Shown: piece by piece, positions 16,578 to 24,921 of the stretch
How the letters are laid out: the number at the start of each line of letters is the position of its first letter
How positions within the stretch are numbered: the first letter of the stretch is position 1
Assembly: GCA_937906475.1 (NCBI GenBank)
Contig: CALCZA010000179.1
Coordinates: forward strand, 1 to 56,725
Length of the DNA: 56,725 bases
Source of the DNA: an uncultured bacterium
Lineage (GTDB): Bacteria > Planctomycetota > UBA1135 > UBA2386
Direction of reading: 5' to 3'
Notes under the pieces: generated by a model
Seen by the model: only the letters and a program-made list of their open reading frames with translations
Databases searched by the model: none
What the model was told of the DNA's origin: nothing
Made by a program: the position numbers and the translations under genes

Positions 16578-17638
16578 TACGTGTTTTCCTCGTTGGTCGC
16601 GCCCTTCGGTGCAGTCGCGGGGCTGCCACCTTCATCGGCGCCGGACAGATTGAAGGCCTTGGCAGCCTGCACGATGTGCTCGTTGACCTTGCCGGCGTGC
16701 GCCTGATGCGCGAAGCGCAGTGCGTTGGCAAATGCCGGTGCGCGCGAGCGCCCGTGGCAAATCGTGACGTAGCCTTCGACACCAAGCAACAAGGCGCCAC
16801 CGTATTCACTGAAGTCGACGCGAGGCATGACGGCTTTTTTAACCGCCTGGAGTTGCTCCTTGCTGACGCCGGCCTTCATCATCGCGCCCAACGTCGTGCG
16901 CAGCAGATACTCGGCAACGCCTTCGCTGACCTTCAACAGCACATTGCCGCTGAAACCATCGGCAACGACGACATGGCAATCACCGGTAAACAACTCATCG
17001 CCTTCGACGTTGCCGCGGAAGTTGATCGGCAAACCCTGCATCAGCGAGTGCGCGTCGCGCACAATCGGATTGCCCTTCAGCGCTTCGCTACCGATGTTAA
17101 GCAAGCCAACAACAGGATTGTCCGTTTTGAATTGGCACTCGTAGTAGGCCGACCCCATCAGCGCGTAATGCGCCATGTGGTGCGCCTTCGGCATGGGATT
17201 CGCGCCAACGTCCAGAACCAGAAACGGTCGTTCCTCGCCCTTGATGATGCAAGCGATCGCGGCGCGGCGAATGCCTTCGAGGTAACGCAGGCCGAGCGTT
17301 GCCGCGGCGACCACGGTGCCCGTCGATCCCGCACTGACAAACCCGGATGCCTTGCCTTCCTTCACCAACTGGATACCGATCGCGATGCTGTTGCGCGGTT
17401 TATTGCGCATCGCCTCGGTCGGACTGTCATCGCACGACAGCAGGTCCGGTGCATCGACGATTTCGATATCACTAGCGACACCGGCGGCAATGCACGCGTC
17501 GCGCACCTGCTGCTCAGGCCCCGTCAGCACGATCTCGTCGGGCCTCAGGAAGCCACTCTTCAACGCCAGCGCGACGCCGGCAATAGCTTCTGTCGGCGCG
17601 TGATCACCACCGACTGCATCAAGAACGATTCTGCTCAT
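16577..17638 (-). CDS. plsX: Phosphate acyltransferase PlsX
   Basis: A 353-aa enzyme that makes acyl-phosphate from acyl-ACP for phospholipid synthesis. It has the N-terminal DAVGGDHAP, DSPTEAMRNKPRNSI, FVSAGSTGTVVA, LDVGANP and ADGFSGNV, in family order. The C-terminal 20 residues are a low-complexity tail. It is coupled to fabH by a 1-nt overlap and follows rpmF after 483 bp. The rpmF-plsX-fabH arrangement is widespread in bacteria and joins lipid and ribosome synthesis. Confidence 0.96.
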   Translation of the reverse strand: MSRIVLDAVGGDHAPTEAIAGVALALKSGFLRPDEIVLTGPEQQVRDACIAAGVASDIEIVDAPDLLSCDDSPTEAMRNKPRNSIAIGIQLVKEGKASGFVSAGSTGTVVAAATLGLRYLEGIRRAAIACIIKGEERPFLVLDVGANPMPKAHHMAHYALMGSAYYECQFKTDNPVVGLLNIGSEALKGNPIVRDAHSLMQGLPINFRGNVEGDELFTGDCHVVVADGFSGNVLLKVSEGVAEYLLRTTLGAMMKAGVSKEQLQAVKKAVMPRVDFSEYGGALLLGVEGYVTICHGRSRAPAFANALRFAHQAHAGKVNEHIVQAAKAFNLSGADEGGSPATAPKGATNEENT

Positions 17639-18121
17639 GGCTGATTAGGGCCCAACGCTTGCGGCCTGGAAACAGGTTGGCCGATTCCGACCGTGACAAG
17701 GCACCAGCATGGGGCGGAAACCCCGCGCTGCAAATCCAGAACACCGATCCATTAAAGAATCGATCCACAACAGGTGACGCGGCCGGAGTTTTGACGGAGA
17801 TCTGCTCGCTTGCCCGGCCCTGGGCCAACGTGGCTCACAGGCTGATCGCGGCAAGGGCGAACCTATGCAAGTCCCCCATCAAAGGCCTGTGAAGCAACGC
17901 CGGTGGCGCCCTCAAGCACCGCAGGACAATGACACCAGTGCCTATGTTCCAACTGCGAAACATACGCTCATCCGCCAGCATCCTAGAAATCATTGCCAGC
18001 GCAACTGCGCCCGACCGACTACTGATTGTTCCCCAGGCTGACTGAGCACCGAACGAAGTCGATCACGGAGCCTATTCGCTAGCAGGAACTAGTTCGCTCG
18101 GCGAGCAAGCTTAGGCAGCGA
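17639..18121. other. 483-bp spacer between rpmF and plsX
   Basis: No gene is supported on either strand. Near rpmF the minus strand can form a short hairpin at 18093-18108 (TTGCTC/GAGCGA with a 3-nt loop), about 14 nt past the rpmF stop; it could weaken read-through. The length suggests a separate plsX promoter, which I cannot place. Confidence 0.35.
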
Positions 18122-18310
18122 CTAGCTGGACGGATTGTTCGCGACGAGGATCTGGCGACCGCGGTAGTGGCCGCATGCTTTGCAGATCGTGTGCGGACGG
18201 ATCATCGAACCGCAGTGGGTGCAGCTAACGAGTTGCAGCCGGGTAAGCACCTTGTGGATGCGCTTGCTACCGCGGGTTGCTCGGCTGATCTTTCTTTTGG
18301 GGACTGCCAT
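18122..18310 (-). CDS. rpmF: 50S ribosomal protein L32
   Basis: A 62-aa basic protein. MAVPKRKISRATRG is the conserved L32 start, and the four-cysteine zinc form is present: CTHC and CKAC separated by 9 residues. The Shine-Dalgarno GAGGGA is 8 nt before the ATG. It heads the plsX-fab cluster, as in many bacteria, and lies 169 bp downstream of alaS with its own likely promoter. Confidence 0.97.
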   Translation of the reverse strand: MAVPKRKISRATRGSKRIHKVLTRLQLVSCTHCGSMIRPHTICKACGHYRGRQILVANNPSS

Positions 18311-18388
18311 TTGAGTATTCCCTCAGTGCTCTTTGGAACACCTCGCGAACCGCCGCGACGTGCCCAGCACCGGAATGTGGGGCCAGAC

Positions 18389-18416
18389 AGGTTACGGACG
18401 GCCGGCGTGAAGTCAA
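18389..18416 (-). promoter_or_regulatory. Probable sigma-70-type promoter of rpmF
   Basis: Reading the minus strand, TTGACT (18416-18411) is followed after 16 nt by TAACCT (18394-18389), about 80 nt before the rpmF start. The -35 matches the consensus at five of six positions. This is the best -35/-10 pair I found in the window. Confidence 0.5.
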
Positions 18417-18479
18417 CGGCGGGCTGGGGCCGAAGTGTAAACATGCCCGCAGGCCGTATGACCGCCGCTGCCAAGGGCG

Positions 18480-21155
18480 CTACGGCCGCAAACCCGCTGC
18501 TGTAAGGGCCGCTTCGGCTGCCGCGACCGCCTCGGCGACTTTATGGACGTCCTTGCCCTTGCCTTGCGCAGCATCCGGACGGCCTCCGCCACCCCCACCG
18601 AGAAGCCCCGCTAACTGCTTGACCAAGTCGCCAGCCTTCAGCTTGGCAGTCAGGTCCTTGCTGATCGCAATAACCACCAACACGGCGTCAGCGCTCTTGC
18701 TGATCACGACCCCGGCGAACGGTTGGAACTTCTGCTGTGCGCGGTTGAGCAGTTCTTGGGCATCCTTGGTCTGCATGCCCGGACGCTCGTAGACGATCGA
18801 GGTATTGCCCTCGTGAGTCACAACGCCTTCGGCAAGCTTGGCTAGTTCGACGTCGAGGTCGGGAGCGAGCGCCTTCTCGAGTTGCTTCTTGGTCTTCTTG
18901 AGTTCGTCGCTCAATTCCTGCACGCGAATCGGCACCTGATCGCCTGGCACCTTGAGTTGGCCAGCGACCTTTGCGAGGTGATCGCGTTCGGCCCGCGCCA
19001 TGCGCAGGGCGACACGGCCGGTCACTGCTTCGATACGGCGGGTGCCGGCAGCGACCGCGGTTTCACTGACCAACCGGAACACACCAATGTTGCCGGTGTT
19101 GCTGACGTGCGTGCCACCGCACAACTCCTTCGAAAACTCGCCCACCTGCAAGGTGCGAACTTCGCTGCCGTATTTTTCACCGAACAACGCCACAAAGCCG
19201 CTCTTGCGAGCCTCGTCGAGGCTCTGCACGCGCGCACCAATGTCGATCGCATTGAGGATCTGCTCGTTGACCAACGCCTCGGCCTCGCGCAGTTTGTCCG
19301 CCGCGGGCTTCTCCGGTTGCGTGTAATCGAAGCGCAAACGCTCAGGATTGACCTCCGAACCAGCCTGACTGACGTGGTCTCCGAGCACTTGCTTCAGCGC
19401 AGCGTGCAGCAGGTGGGTCGCCGTGTGGTTTCGCTCGGTCGCCTTCCGCGCATCCTCTTCGACTTGCAACTGCGCTTCCTGCGCACCTTCGAGATAGCCA
19501 GACGCCACTTCGGCCTCATGCAGATGGAAGCCGTCGAGCGCCGTCGTGTTGCGCACGATGGCCTTGCCCGTCGAGGTCTCAATGTAGCCGTGGTCACCCA
19601 CTTGGCCGCCGCCTTGCGCGTAGAAGGGCGTTGCTTCGGTGACGATGAGCACCTTGTGGCCCGCCTCAGCGCGGCTCAGCAGCACCTCGCCTTCACCAAC
19701 CAGTGAGCACAACTTGCTCTTCGCGACAACGTCTGTGTAGCCAACGAACACGGTCGGCGCATAACCAGCGTCGCGCAACTTGACCGCAACACTCGCCGTG
19801 AACACTGCCTCCGAAGTCGACGCATGGGCGCGGGCGCGCTCGCGTTGCTCCTTCATCGCCGCTTCGAAGCCAGCTTCATCAAGGCCATAGCCACACTCTT
19901 CGATCACCTTCTGGGTGATGTCGATCGGGAAGCCGTAAGTGTCGTGCAGCTGAAACGCGAACTCACCGCTGCCTTCGAGCATCGAGCCCTTCTTGACACC
20001 GGCCAGCGCCGTCGCCAAGAAGTCGTCGAGGCGACTCATGCCCTGCTTGTAGACAATCAGGAAGTTCTCTTCTTCGCCGCGAATGACGGCACGGCACTGC
20101 GCGGCGTTCTCGCGAACCTCGGGGTATTGCTCCCCCATCACGGCGCCGACAACGTCGACCATGTCGCAGAGGAACGGCTTCTTCAGTCCGAGTTCATAAC
20201 CATCGCGCGCCGCGCGACGCAGGATCTTGCGCACGACGTAGCCACGGCCTTCATTGCTCGGCAGCGCACCATCGGCAATGCAGAACGTGATCGCACGGAT
20301 GTGATCTGCGATGCGACGCATGCGCACATCCTTGTCCTTGTCGACGCCATACTTGGTGCCAGACAGCTTGCCAACGTGGTCGAGATAGGGCCGGAACAGA
20401 TCGGTCTCAAAGTTGTTCTCGGCGCGCTGCAACACCGCGACGACGCGTTCGAGACCGAGACCAACGTCGATGTTCTTTTGCGGCAGCGGCTTCAACGACG
20501 CATCGCTCTGGCGATCGTACATCGTGAACACGCAGTTGCCGATCTCGAGGAAGCGCTCTGCGGGCAGATCTTCTAGACCTTCGCGATCGGGCATCGGCGC
20601 ACCCGGATCGTGATCAAAGTAGATCTCGGAGCACGGTCCACAGACGCCGTTCGGCCCCTTGCTCGGTGCCTCGGACGGCCAGAAGTTCTCCTTCTCGCCG
20701 AATCGGAACACTTGCTCCGGAGGCAGACCAATGTGCTTGGTCCAGATGTCGAAGGCCTCGTCATCGTCCTTGTAGACAGTGACAACCAACTGATCCTTTG
20801 GCATGCCGCAGACTTCATGGAAGAAGGTCCAAACCCAAGTGATGGTTTCCTTCTTGAAGTAGTCACCGAACGAGAAGTTGCCGAGCATCTCGAAGAACGT
20901 GTGGTGACGCGGGGTTACACCGACGTTGTCGAGGTCGGGCACGCGCAGGCACTTCTGCGACGTCGTCACCCGCTTCGTAGGCAAGGTGCCCTTGCCCAAG
21001 AACATGTCCTTGAACTGGTTCATCCCTGCGCCGGTAAACAGCAGGGTCGGGTCATTCGCGGGCACCAGCCGGTCCGAGCTCATCACGGTGTGGCCAAGGC
21101 CTGTGAAGAACTCGAGGTACTTGGTGCGAATCTCGGCGGCAGTCAGCGACTTCAT
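18480..21155 (-). CDS. alaS: Alanyl-tRNA synthetase
   Basis: An 891-aa class II synthetase charging tRNA-Ala. The N-terminal catalytic domain has FTGAGMNQFKDMFLG and TPRHHTFFEMLGNFSFGDYFK. The editing domain carries the zinc motifs HTATH and CGGTH, which clear mischarged Ser and Gly. The C-Ala domain ends with the Gly-rich GGGGGGRPDAAQGKG. The length is full for the family. It begins 199 bp downstream of recA. The recA-alaS adjacency (with recX in some bacteria) is common; no recX frame is seen here. Confidence 0.98.
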   Translation of the reverse strand: MKSLTAAEIRTKYLEFFTGLGHTVMSSDRLVPANDPTLLFTGAGMNQFKDMFLGKGTLPTKRVTTSQKCLRVPDLDNVGVTPRHHTFFEMLGNFSFGDYFKKETITWVWTFFHEVCGMPKDQLVVTVYKDDDEAFDIWTKHIGLPPEQVFRFGEKENFWPSEAPSKGPNGVCGPCSEIYFDHDPGAPMPDREGLEDLPAERFLEIGNCVFTMYDRQSDASLKPLPQKNIDVGLGLERVVAVLQRAENNFETDLFRPYLDHVGKLSGTKYGVDKDKDVRMRRIADHIRAITFCIADGALPSNEGRGYVVRKILRRAARDGYELGLKKPFLCDMVDVVGAVMGEQYPEVRENAAQCRAVIRGEEENFLIVYKQGMSRLDDFLATALAGVKKGSMLEGSGEFAFQLHDTYGFPIDITQKVIEECGYGLDEAGFEAAMKEQRERARAHASTSEAVFTASVAVKLRDAGYAPTVFVGYTDVVAKSKLCSLVGEGEVLLSRAEAGHKVLIVTEATPFYAQGGGQVGDHGYIETSTGKAIVRNTTALDGFHLHEAEVASGYLEGAQEAQLQVEEDARKATERNHTATHLLHAALKQVLGDHVSQAGSEVNPERLRFDYTQPEKPAADKLREAEALVNEQILNAIDIGARVQSLDEARKSGFVALFGEKYGSEVRTLQVGEFSKELCGGTHVSNTGNIGVFRLVSETAVAAGTRRIEAVTGRVALRMARAERDHLAKVAGQLKVPGDQVPIRVQELSDELKKTKKQLEKALAPDLDVELAKLAEGVVTHEGNTSIVYERPGMQTKDAQELLNRAQQKFQPFAGVVISKSADAVLVVIAISKDLTAKLKAGDLVKQLAGLLGGGGGGRPDAAQGKGKDVHKVAEAVAAAEAALTAAGLRP

Positions 21156-21228
21156 GGTTCGTATTGCCCAATTCGGGGGCGAACGTTGTAGCCAATTGGT
21201 GCCCGCGTAGCCAAGTGCTTGGCAAGAA

Positions 21229-21255
21229 GCTGGCTACCGGCAAGCGGTAGCCAGC
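21229..21255 (-). terminator. Perfect 11-bp hairpin between recA and alaS
   Basis: GCTGGCTACCG (21229-21239) and CGGTAGCCAGC (21245-21255) form a perfect stem with a 5-nt loop. It lies about 100 nt after the recA stop and 74 nt before the alaS start. On the minus strand it is followed by TTCTTG, a poor T-run, so it may terminate or attenuate rather than fully stop transcription. Confidence 0.5.
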
Positions 21256-21298
21256 CCTCGTCACCTGCCGTATTTGCCGGGCCGCCGCAACCATGCAG

Positions 21299-21370
21299 CG
21301 GCCCCACAACCGGCCCCACAACCGGCCCCACAACCGGCCGCGTTAGCGGCCGCGTTAGCGGCCGCCGAAC
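21299..21370. repeat. 12-bp tandem repeats across the recA 3' end
   Basis: Six consecutive 12-bp units all begin CGGCC: three copies of CGGCCCCACAAC (21299-21334), two of CGGCCGCGTTAG (21335-21358) and one CGGCCGCCGAAC (21359-21370). The recA stop (21355-21357) sits in one copy of the second unit and is duplicated in frame 12 nt further on. The array ends within the last recA codons. Confidence 0.9.
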
Positions 21371-22581
21371 TTGCGACTCGGGATCTTATTGTTGCCAACT
21401 GGGCCACGCGACGCGGCGGCAGCCTTGCTGGCCGAGCCCGAGGAACCATTCGCCGGAAGAACCGACTTGCCGCCACCAGCAACGCCATCCCCAGCAGCAG
21501 CCTTCGCAGCAGCATCCGCAGCTTCCTTGCCATCCGCATCGGGCTGACGGCTCGGCAGCAGCTTGTCGAGCAACTTCTCTTCCATCTCCTTGGCCATCTC
21601 GGGGTGCTCCTTCAAGAACTCCCGAGCGCGCTCGCGGCCCTGACCCAGACGGGTTTCGCCGTAGCTCATCCAAGTGCCCGAGCGGCGGACAATGCCATTC
21701 TCAACGCCCAGGTCGAGCAATTCGCCGAGGCGGTTGATGCCCTCGTTGAACAGGATGTCGAACTCCGTCTTGCGGAACGGTGGCGCCACCTTGTTCTTGA
21801 CGACGGTCGCCTTGGTGCGAGCACCAATCGGCACATCGCCGTTCTTGATCTGGCCAATGCGGCGGATGTCGATACGCACCGACGAGTAAAACTTTAGGGC
21901 ACGGCCACCGGTAGTGGTCTCCGGGCTGCCGAACATCACCCCGATCTTTTCGCGGATCTGGTTGATGAACACCAAGGTCGTATTGCTCTTGGCAGTCACG
22001 GCAGTCAGCTTGCGCAGCGCCTGACTCATCAAGCGAGCCTGCAGGCCAACAAAGCTGTCACCCATCTCGCCTTCGATTTCGGCCTTGGGAACGAGTGCGG
22101 CCACCGAGTCGATAACGACCAAGTCGACGGCACCAGACTTGGCCAGCGTCTCGCAGATGTCGAGCGCCTGCTCGCCGTTGTCCGGTTGCGAGATCAACAG
22201 CGAATCGATATCGACGCCAAGGCGTCGGGCATACGCAGGATCGAGCGCGTGCTCGGCGTCGATGAACGCACATGTGCCGCCTTCGCGCTGGGCATTGGCA
22301 ACGACATGCAACGTCAACGTAGTCTTACCGGACGACTCCGGGCCGTAGACTTCGATGACGCGGCCTCGCGGGAAACCAATGCCACCGGTGGCCAGGTCGA
22401 GACCGAGCGAGCCGGTCGAGATCCCCTCAATCGGAACCACGGTGCGATCGCCCATCCGCATGATGGATCCGTCGCCGTGGTTTTTATGGATGGCTGCCAG
22501 GGCATCTCCGAGTGCCTCTGCCTTCAACGCCTCTTGCTTACTAACCTTGCCTGCTGCGGCTTTATCTGCCTTCGTTGTCAT
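21355..22581 (-). CDS. recA: Recombinase RecA
   Basis: A 408-aa RecA, longer than the usual ~350 because of a Gly/Ala/Ser-rich C-terminal tail from about residue 345. It has Walker A GPESSGKT (residues 80-87), the VVIDSVAAL Walker B, the [20 protein letters not shown] loop and the DNA-binding KNKVAPPF. It carries out strand exchange and would trigger LexA cleavage if LexA is present. The ATG 22581 is chosen for the strong GGAGGGG just upstream; the frame is open for 28 codons further but without homology. No clear LexA box is seen. The last codons lie inside a 12-bp tandem repeat. Confidence 0.98.
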   Translation of the reverse strand: MTTKADKAAAGKVSKQEALKAEALGDALAAIHKNHGDGSIMRMGDRTVVPIEGISTGSLGLDLATGGIGFPRGRVIEVYGPESSGKTTLTLHVVANAQREGGTCAFIDAEHALDPAYARRLGVDIDSLLISQPDNGEQALDICETLAKSGAVDLVVIDSVAALVPKAEIEGEMGDSFVGLQARLMSQALRKLTAVTAKSNTTLVFINQIREKIGVMFGSPETTTGGRALKFYSSVRIDIRRIGQIKNGDVPIGARTKATVVKNKVAPPFRKTEFDILFNEGINRLGELLDLGVENGIVRRSGTWMSYGETRLGQGRERAREFLKEHPEMAKEMEEKLLDKLLPSRQPDADGKEAADAAAKAAAGDGVAGGGKSVLPANGSSGSASKAAAASRGPVGNNKIPSRKFGGR

Positions 22582-22620
22582 CGTAATCGCCCCTCCCACG
22601 GGATCGCTGTCGTTGCAAAG

Positions 22621-22634
22621 GCACCCTCGGGTGC
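22621..22634 (-). repeat. Short inverted repeat in the recA leader
   Basis: GCACCC-TC-GGGTGC is a perfect 6-bp inverted repeat between the putative promoter and the Shine-Dalgarno site. It could be an operator half-site pair or a small leader hairpin, or chance. Confidence 0.4.
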
Positions 22635-22643
22635 ATGTCCAGC

Positions 22644-22672
22644 ACCCTAACACGGACCCGAACAAAGTCCAA
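22644..22672 (-). promoter_or_regulatory. Probable recA promoter
   Basis: On the minus strand TTGGAC (22672-22667), a 17-nt spacer and TAGGGT (22649-22644) lie about 60 nt before the recA ATG. The spacing is ideal and the boxes are moderately good. Confidence 0.45.
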
Positions 22673-22764
22673 ACAAAACTTTTGAGTCATTCGGTGATGC
22701 GACACTGACTAAGGGCTCAGAATCCTTCCGCGGTGACAGGAATATGGACTGGCGAACGGCGCCG

Positions 22765-24582
22765 TTAGGACTCGCGCTGCTCCTGCTGCATGGCCCGCAA
22801 CTCCTTCAGCTTCTTGGTGTAGGCACGGTTGATCGAACGTCGCCGCAACTGGCCAAGAATGTGATTTGGGTCGCCGCTCGAAACCACGGGTAGCTCATCG
22901 ATCCAAATGGAATCGAACGTCTCGAGCGCCTTGTGCAAGTCATCCTCGGGCTGCACCACGACCGGTGGGCTAGACATGATGTCGGCGGCGATCGCGATCG
23001 TGTAGACGCTCTCATCGAACGTGAACTCACGGACATCGTGAGCCGACACGATGCCAACAAACTGCCCGTCATCGACGACCGGGAAGTAGTCCTGCCGACC
23101 GTGCGCAATCTTGCGAACGATCTCACGCAGCGACATCGATGACGTCACGGTCTCCACCTCGCTAGGTTCGAACACATCGGCGACCGTCATGTCTTCGAGC
23201 AACGCTTCGACATACTCGCCGCGGTGCGCCGGCGACATGGCGCGGTTGAGAACCTGCTTTTGGTAGAGCACGTAGCGACGCGACAACAAGAACGTCAAGC
23301 CGCACACCCAAACCGCCGGCAGCAGTAACTGGTACGAGCCGGTCATTTCAGTGACCATGACGATCGTCGAGATCGGCGTCTTCGCCGCCCCCGCGAAGAA
23401 CCCGCACATACCGACGATGCAGAGACTGGCCGGATTCTCGACCCAGCCCACCTGATGGCAGAGCAAGCCCACGGCACCGCCGACACTGCCGCCGATCACC
23501 ATACTCGGGCCAAACACGCCAGCACTGCCACCGGAGCCAATCGTGAACGACGTCGCCAACACCTTGCCGACCGCAACGAGCAGCAACAGGCCGATACCAC
23601 TCCAACCGAGCACGCTGCCATCGAGCGTGTCTTGCAAGATCCCGTAGCCACTGCTGAGCACCGCCAGCGCCCGGTCGTCACCCATCGCGAACCACGCGCC
23701 GAGTGCGACGGCGCCGGTCAGCAAACCACCGAAAGCAGCAACGATCGGGCGCGGCCACGTCAGACGCGCGAAGAACCGTTCGCAAGCGTAGAAGAAGCGC
23801 GTGTAGAAGCCGATCGCCGGCAACAACGCCAGCGCGAGCAGCGTGTACGGCAACATCTCGAAGACGTTGTGGAAATCGAAGCCAGGGCCGAGTTCGAACA
23901 ACACACCGAACTCGCCGAGCCAACCGCAGAACACGCAGTAGGCGACGGCCGACGACAAGAATGCCGGGATCACGACCTCGCTTTCAAGCTCCGCATCGCG
24001 ATACAGGATCTCGGCGGCGAACAACGCTCCGGCAAACGGCGCGTGAAAGATCGCGCCAACGCCGCCCGCCATGCCTGCAGCAAGCAGCGTGCGGCAACCA
24101 CGGTCGCCGAGCCTGAGAGTTTGTCCAAGGAAGGAGCCAAAGCCTGCGCCGATCTGGGCGATCGGGCCTTCGCGGCCACCACTACCACCGAAGCCCAGCG
24201 TCAGCGCGCTACAGACACCTTTGAGGATCGGGACGCGGCCACGCATGCGACCACCACCGCGGTGATACGTCTCGATCGCGGCATCGGTGCCGTGGCCCTT
24301 CGCTTCCGGCGCAAAGCGCTCGGACAATAGCGAACTTAGCGCGCAGCCAATCGCTGGCAGCAGCAGCAACCACCACCAGACGATGCCGTGCTCGGGCTCA
24401 CTTCTGGCCACCAGGTGGACTTCGCCTTTGGGGCCACTCGGGGCATAGCCGCCAATGCCAACTAGCACGAAGTCCCCGACATACGCGGCGCTGTATTCGA
24501 ACAACAGCGCGCCCAGGCCGGCGACTGCGCCAACGACGATCGCCAGCAGATAGATTGTCGGTCGGCTACGTCGGTTCCACAT
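22765..24582 (-). CDS. ClC-type chloride channel with CBS pair
   Basis: A 605-aa polytopic protein. ClC signatures are GSGGREGP (residues 133-140, gating Glu138), FTIGSGGSAGVFGP, and the helix around HAPFAGALFAAEILYRD. Aligned with E. coli ClC, Glu191 matches Glu202, while the proton-coupling Glu203 is Ile192. This is a feature of channels and of exchangers with other coupling. Residues about 480-605 hold two CBS domains (TSSMSLREIV, DYFPVVDDG, and IDELPVVSSG) that may bind adenine nucleotides. ATG 24582 is preferred, although GTG codons a few residues earlier behind GGAAAGG are possible. It lies upstream of recA on the same strand. Confidence 0.92.
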   Translation of the reverse strand: MWNRRSRPTIYLLAIVVGAVAGLGALLFEYSAAYVGDFVLVGIGGYAPSGPKGEVHLVARSEPEHGIVWWWLLLLPAIGCALSSLLSERFAPEAKGHGTDAAIETYHRGGGRMRGRVPILKGVCSALTLGFGGSGGREGPIAQIGAGFGSFLGQTLRLGDRGCRTLLAAGMAGGVGAIFHAPFAGALFAAEILYRDAELESEVVIPAFLSSAVAYCVFCGWLGEFGVLFELGPGFDFHNVFEMLPYTLLALALLPAIGFYTRFFYACERFFARLTWPRPIVAAFGGLLTGAVALGAWFAMGDDRALAVLSSGYGILQDTLDGSVLGWSGIGLLLLVAVGKVLATSFTIGSGGSAGVFGPSMVIGGSVGGAVGLLCHQVGWVENPASLCIVGMCGFFAGAAKTPISTIVMVTEMTGSYQLLLPAVWVCGLTFLLSRRYVLYQKQVLNRAMSPAHRGEYVEALLEDMTVADVFEPSEVETVTSSMSLREIVRKIAHGRQDYFPVVDDGQFVGIVSAHDVREFTFDESVYTIAIAADIMSSPPVVVQPEDDLHKALETFDSIWIDELPVVSSGDPNHILGQLRRRSINRAYTKKLKELRAMQQEQRES

Positions 24583-24921
24583 GTTCGGCACCACCACCTT
24601 TCCGAACCGGTGACAGCAACGCAAGGAGCCTTTCACAGCTTCCGACTCACTGGTCAATTCGAGTGCGTTGCTGCCAACCAATCGGGACGGGTTGCCCAGT
24701 ACCGTCTCGAACCACTGGCTAACTACGAACGACTACGTAATGTCGGCGTGAGCGGCATACAGATCGGCCTATGCAAGCCAAACAAGCCCAGTTCCAGCGG
24801 CAACGCAGGATTCCCGCGAACGACAGTCGACGACCACCGATGGCTGGCAGCGAAGGTCTTCGGCAACGAGGAAGGCGTGACTATTGTGGGCGAATGCCGG
24901 CAAGCGTGCGATAGTGACGCC

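Noticed and set aside
15594..17644. Long plus-strand open frames opposite fabH and plsX (370 and 322 codons)
   Set aside because: They lie antisense to well-conserved genes, have no domain signal and arise from GC-rich third positions.
21299..21370. CRISPR array
   Set aside because: The 12-bp units are contiguous without spacers and no cas genes are near, so they are tandem repeats.
22582..22764. LexA (SOS) box upstream of recA
   Set aside because: Only GAAC-AAA-GTCC, an imperfect match with wrong spacing for GAAC-N4-GTTC, and no CTGT-N8-ACAG were found.
24610..24921. Upstream extension of the CRTAC-like protein
   Set aside because: The extra 104 residues have no export signal and would bury the lipobox. 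ATG 24922 starts a proper signal region.
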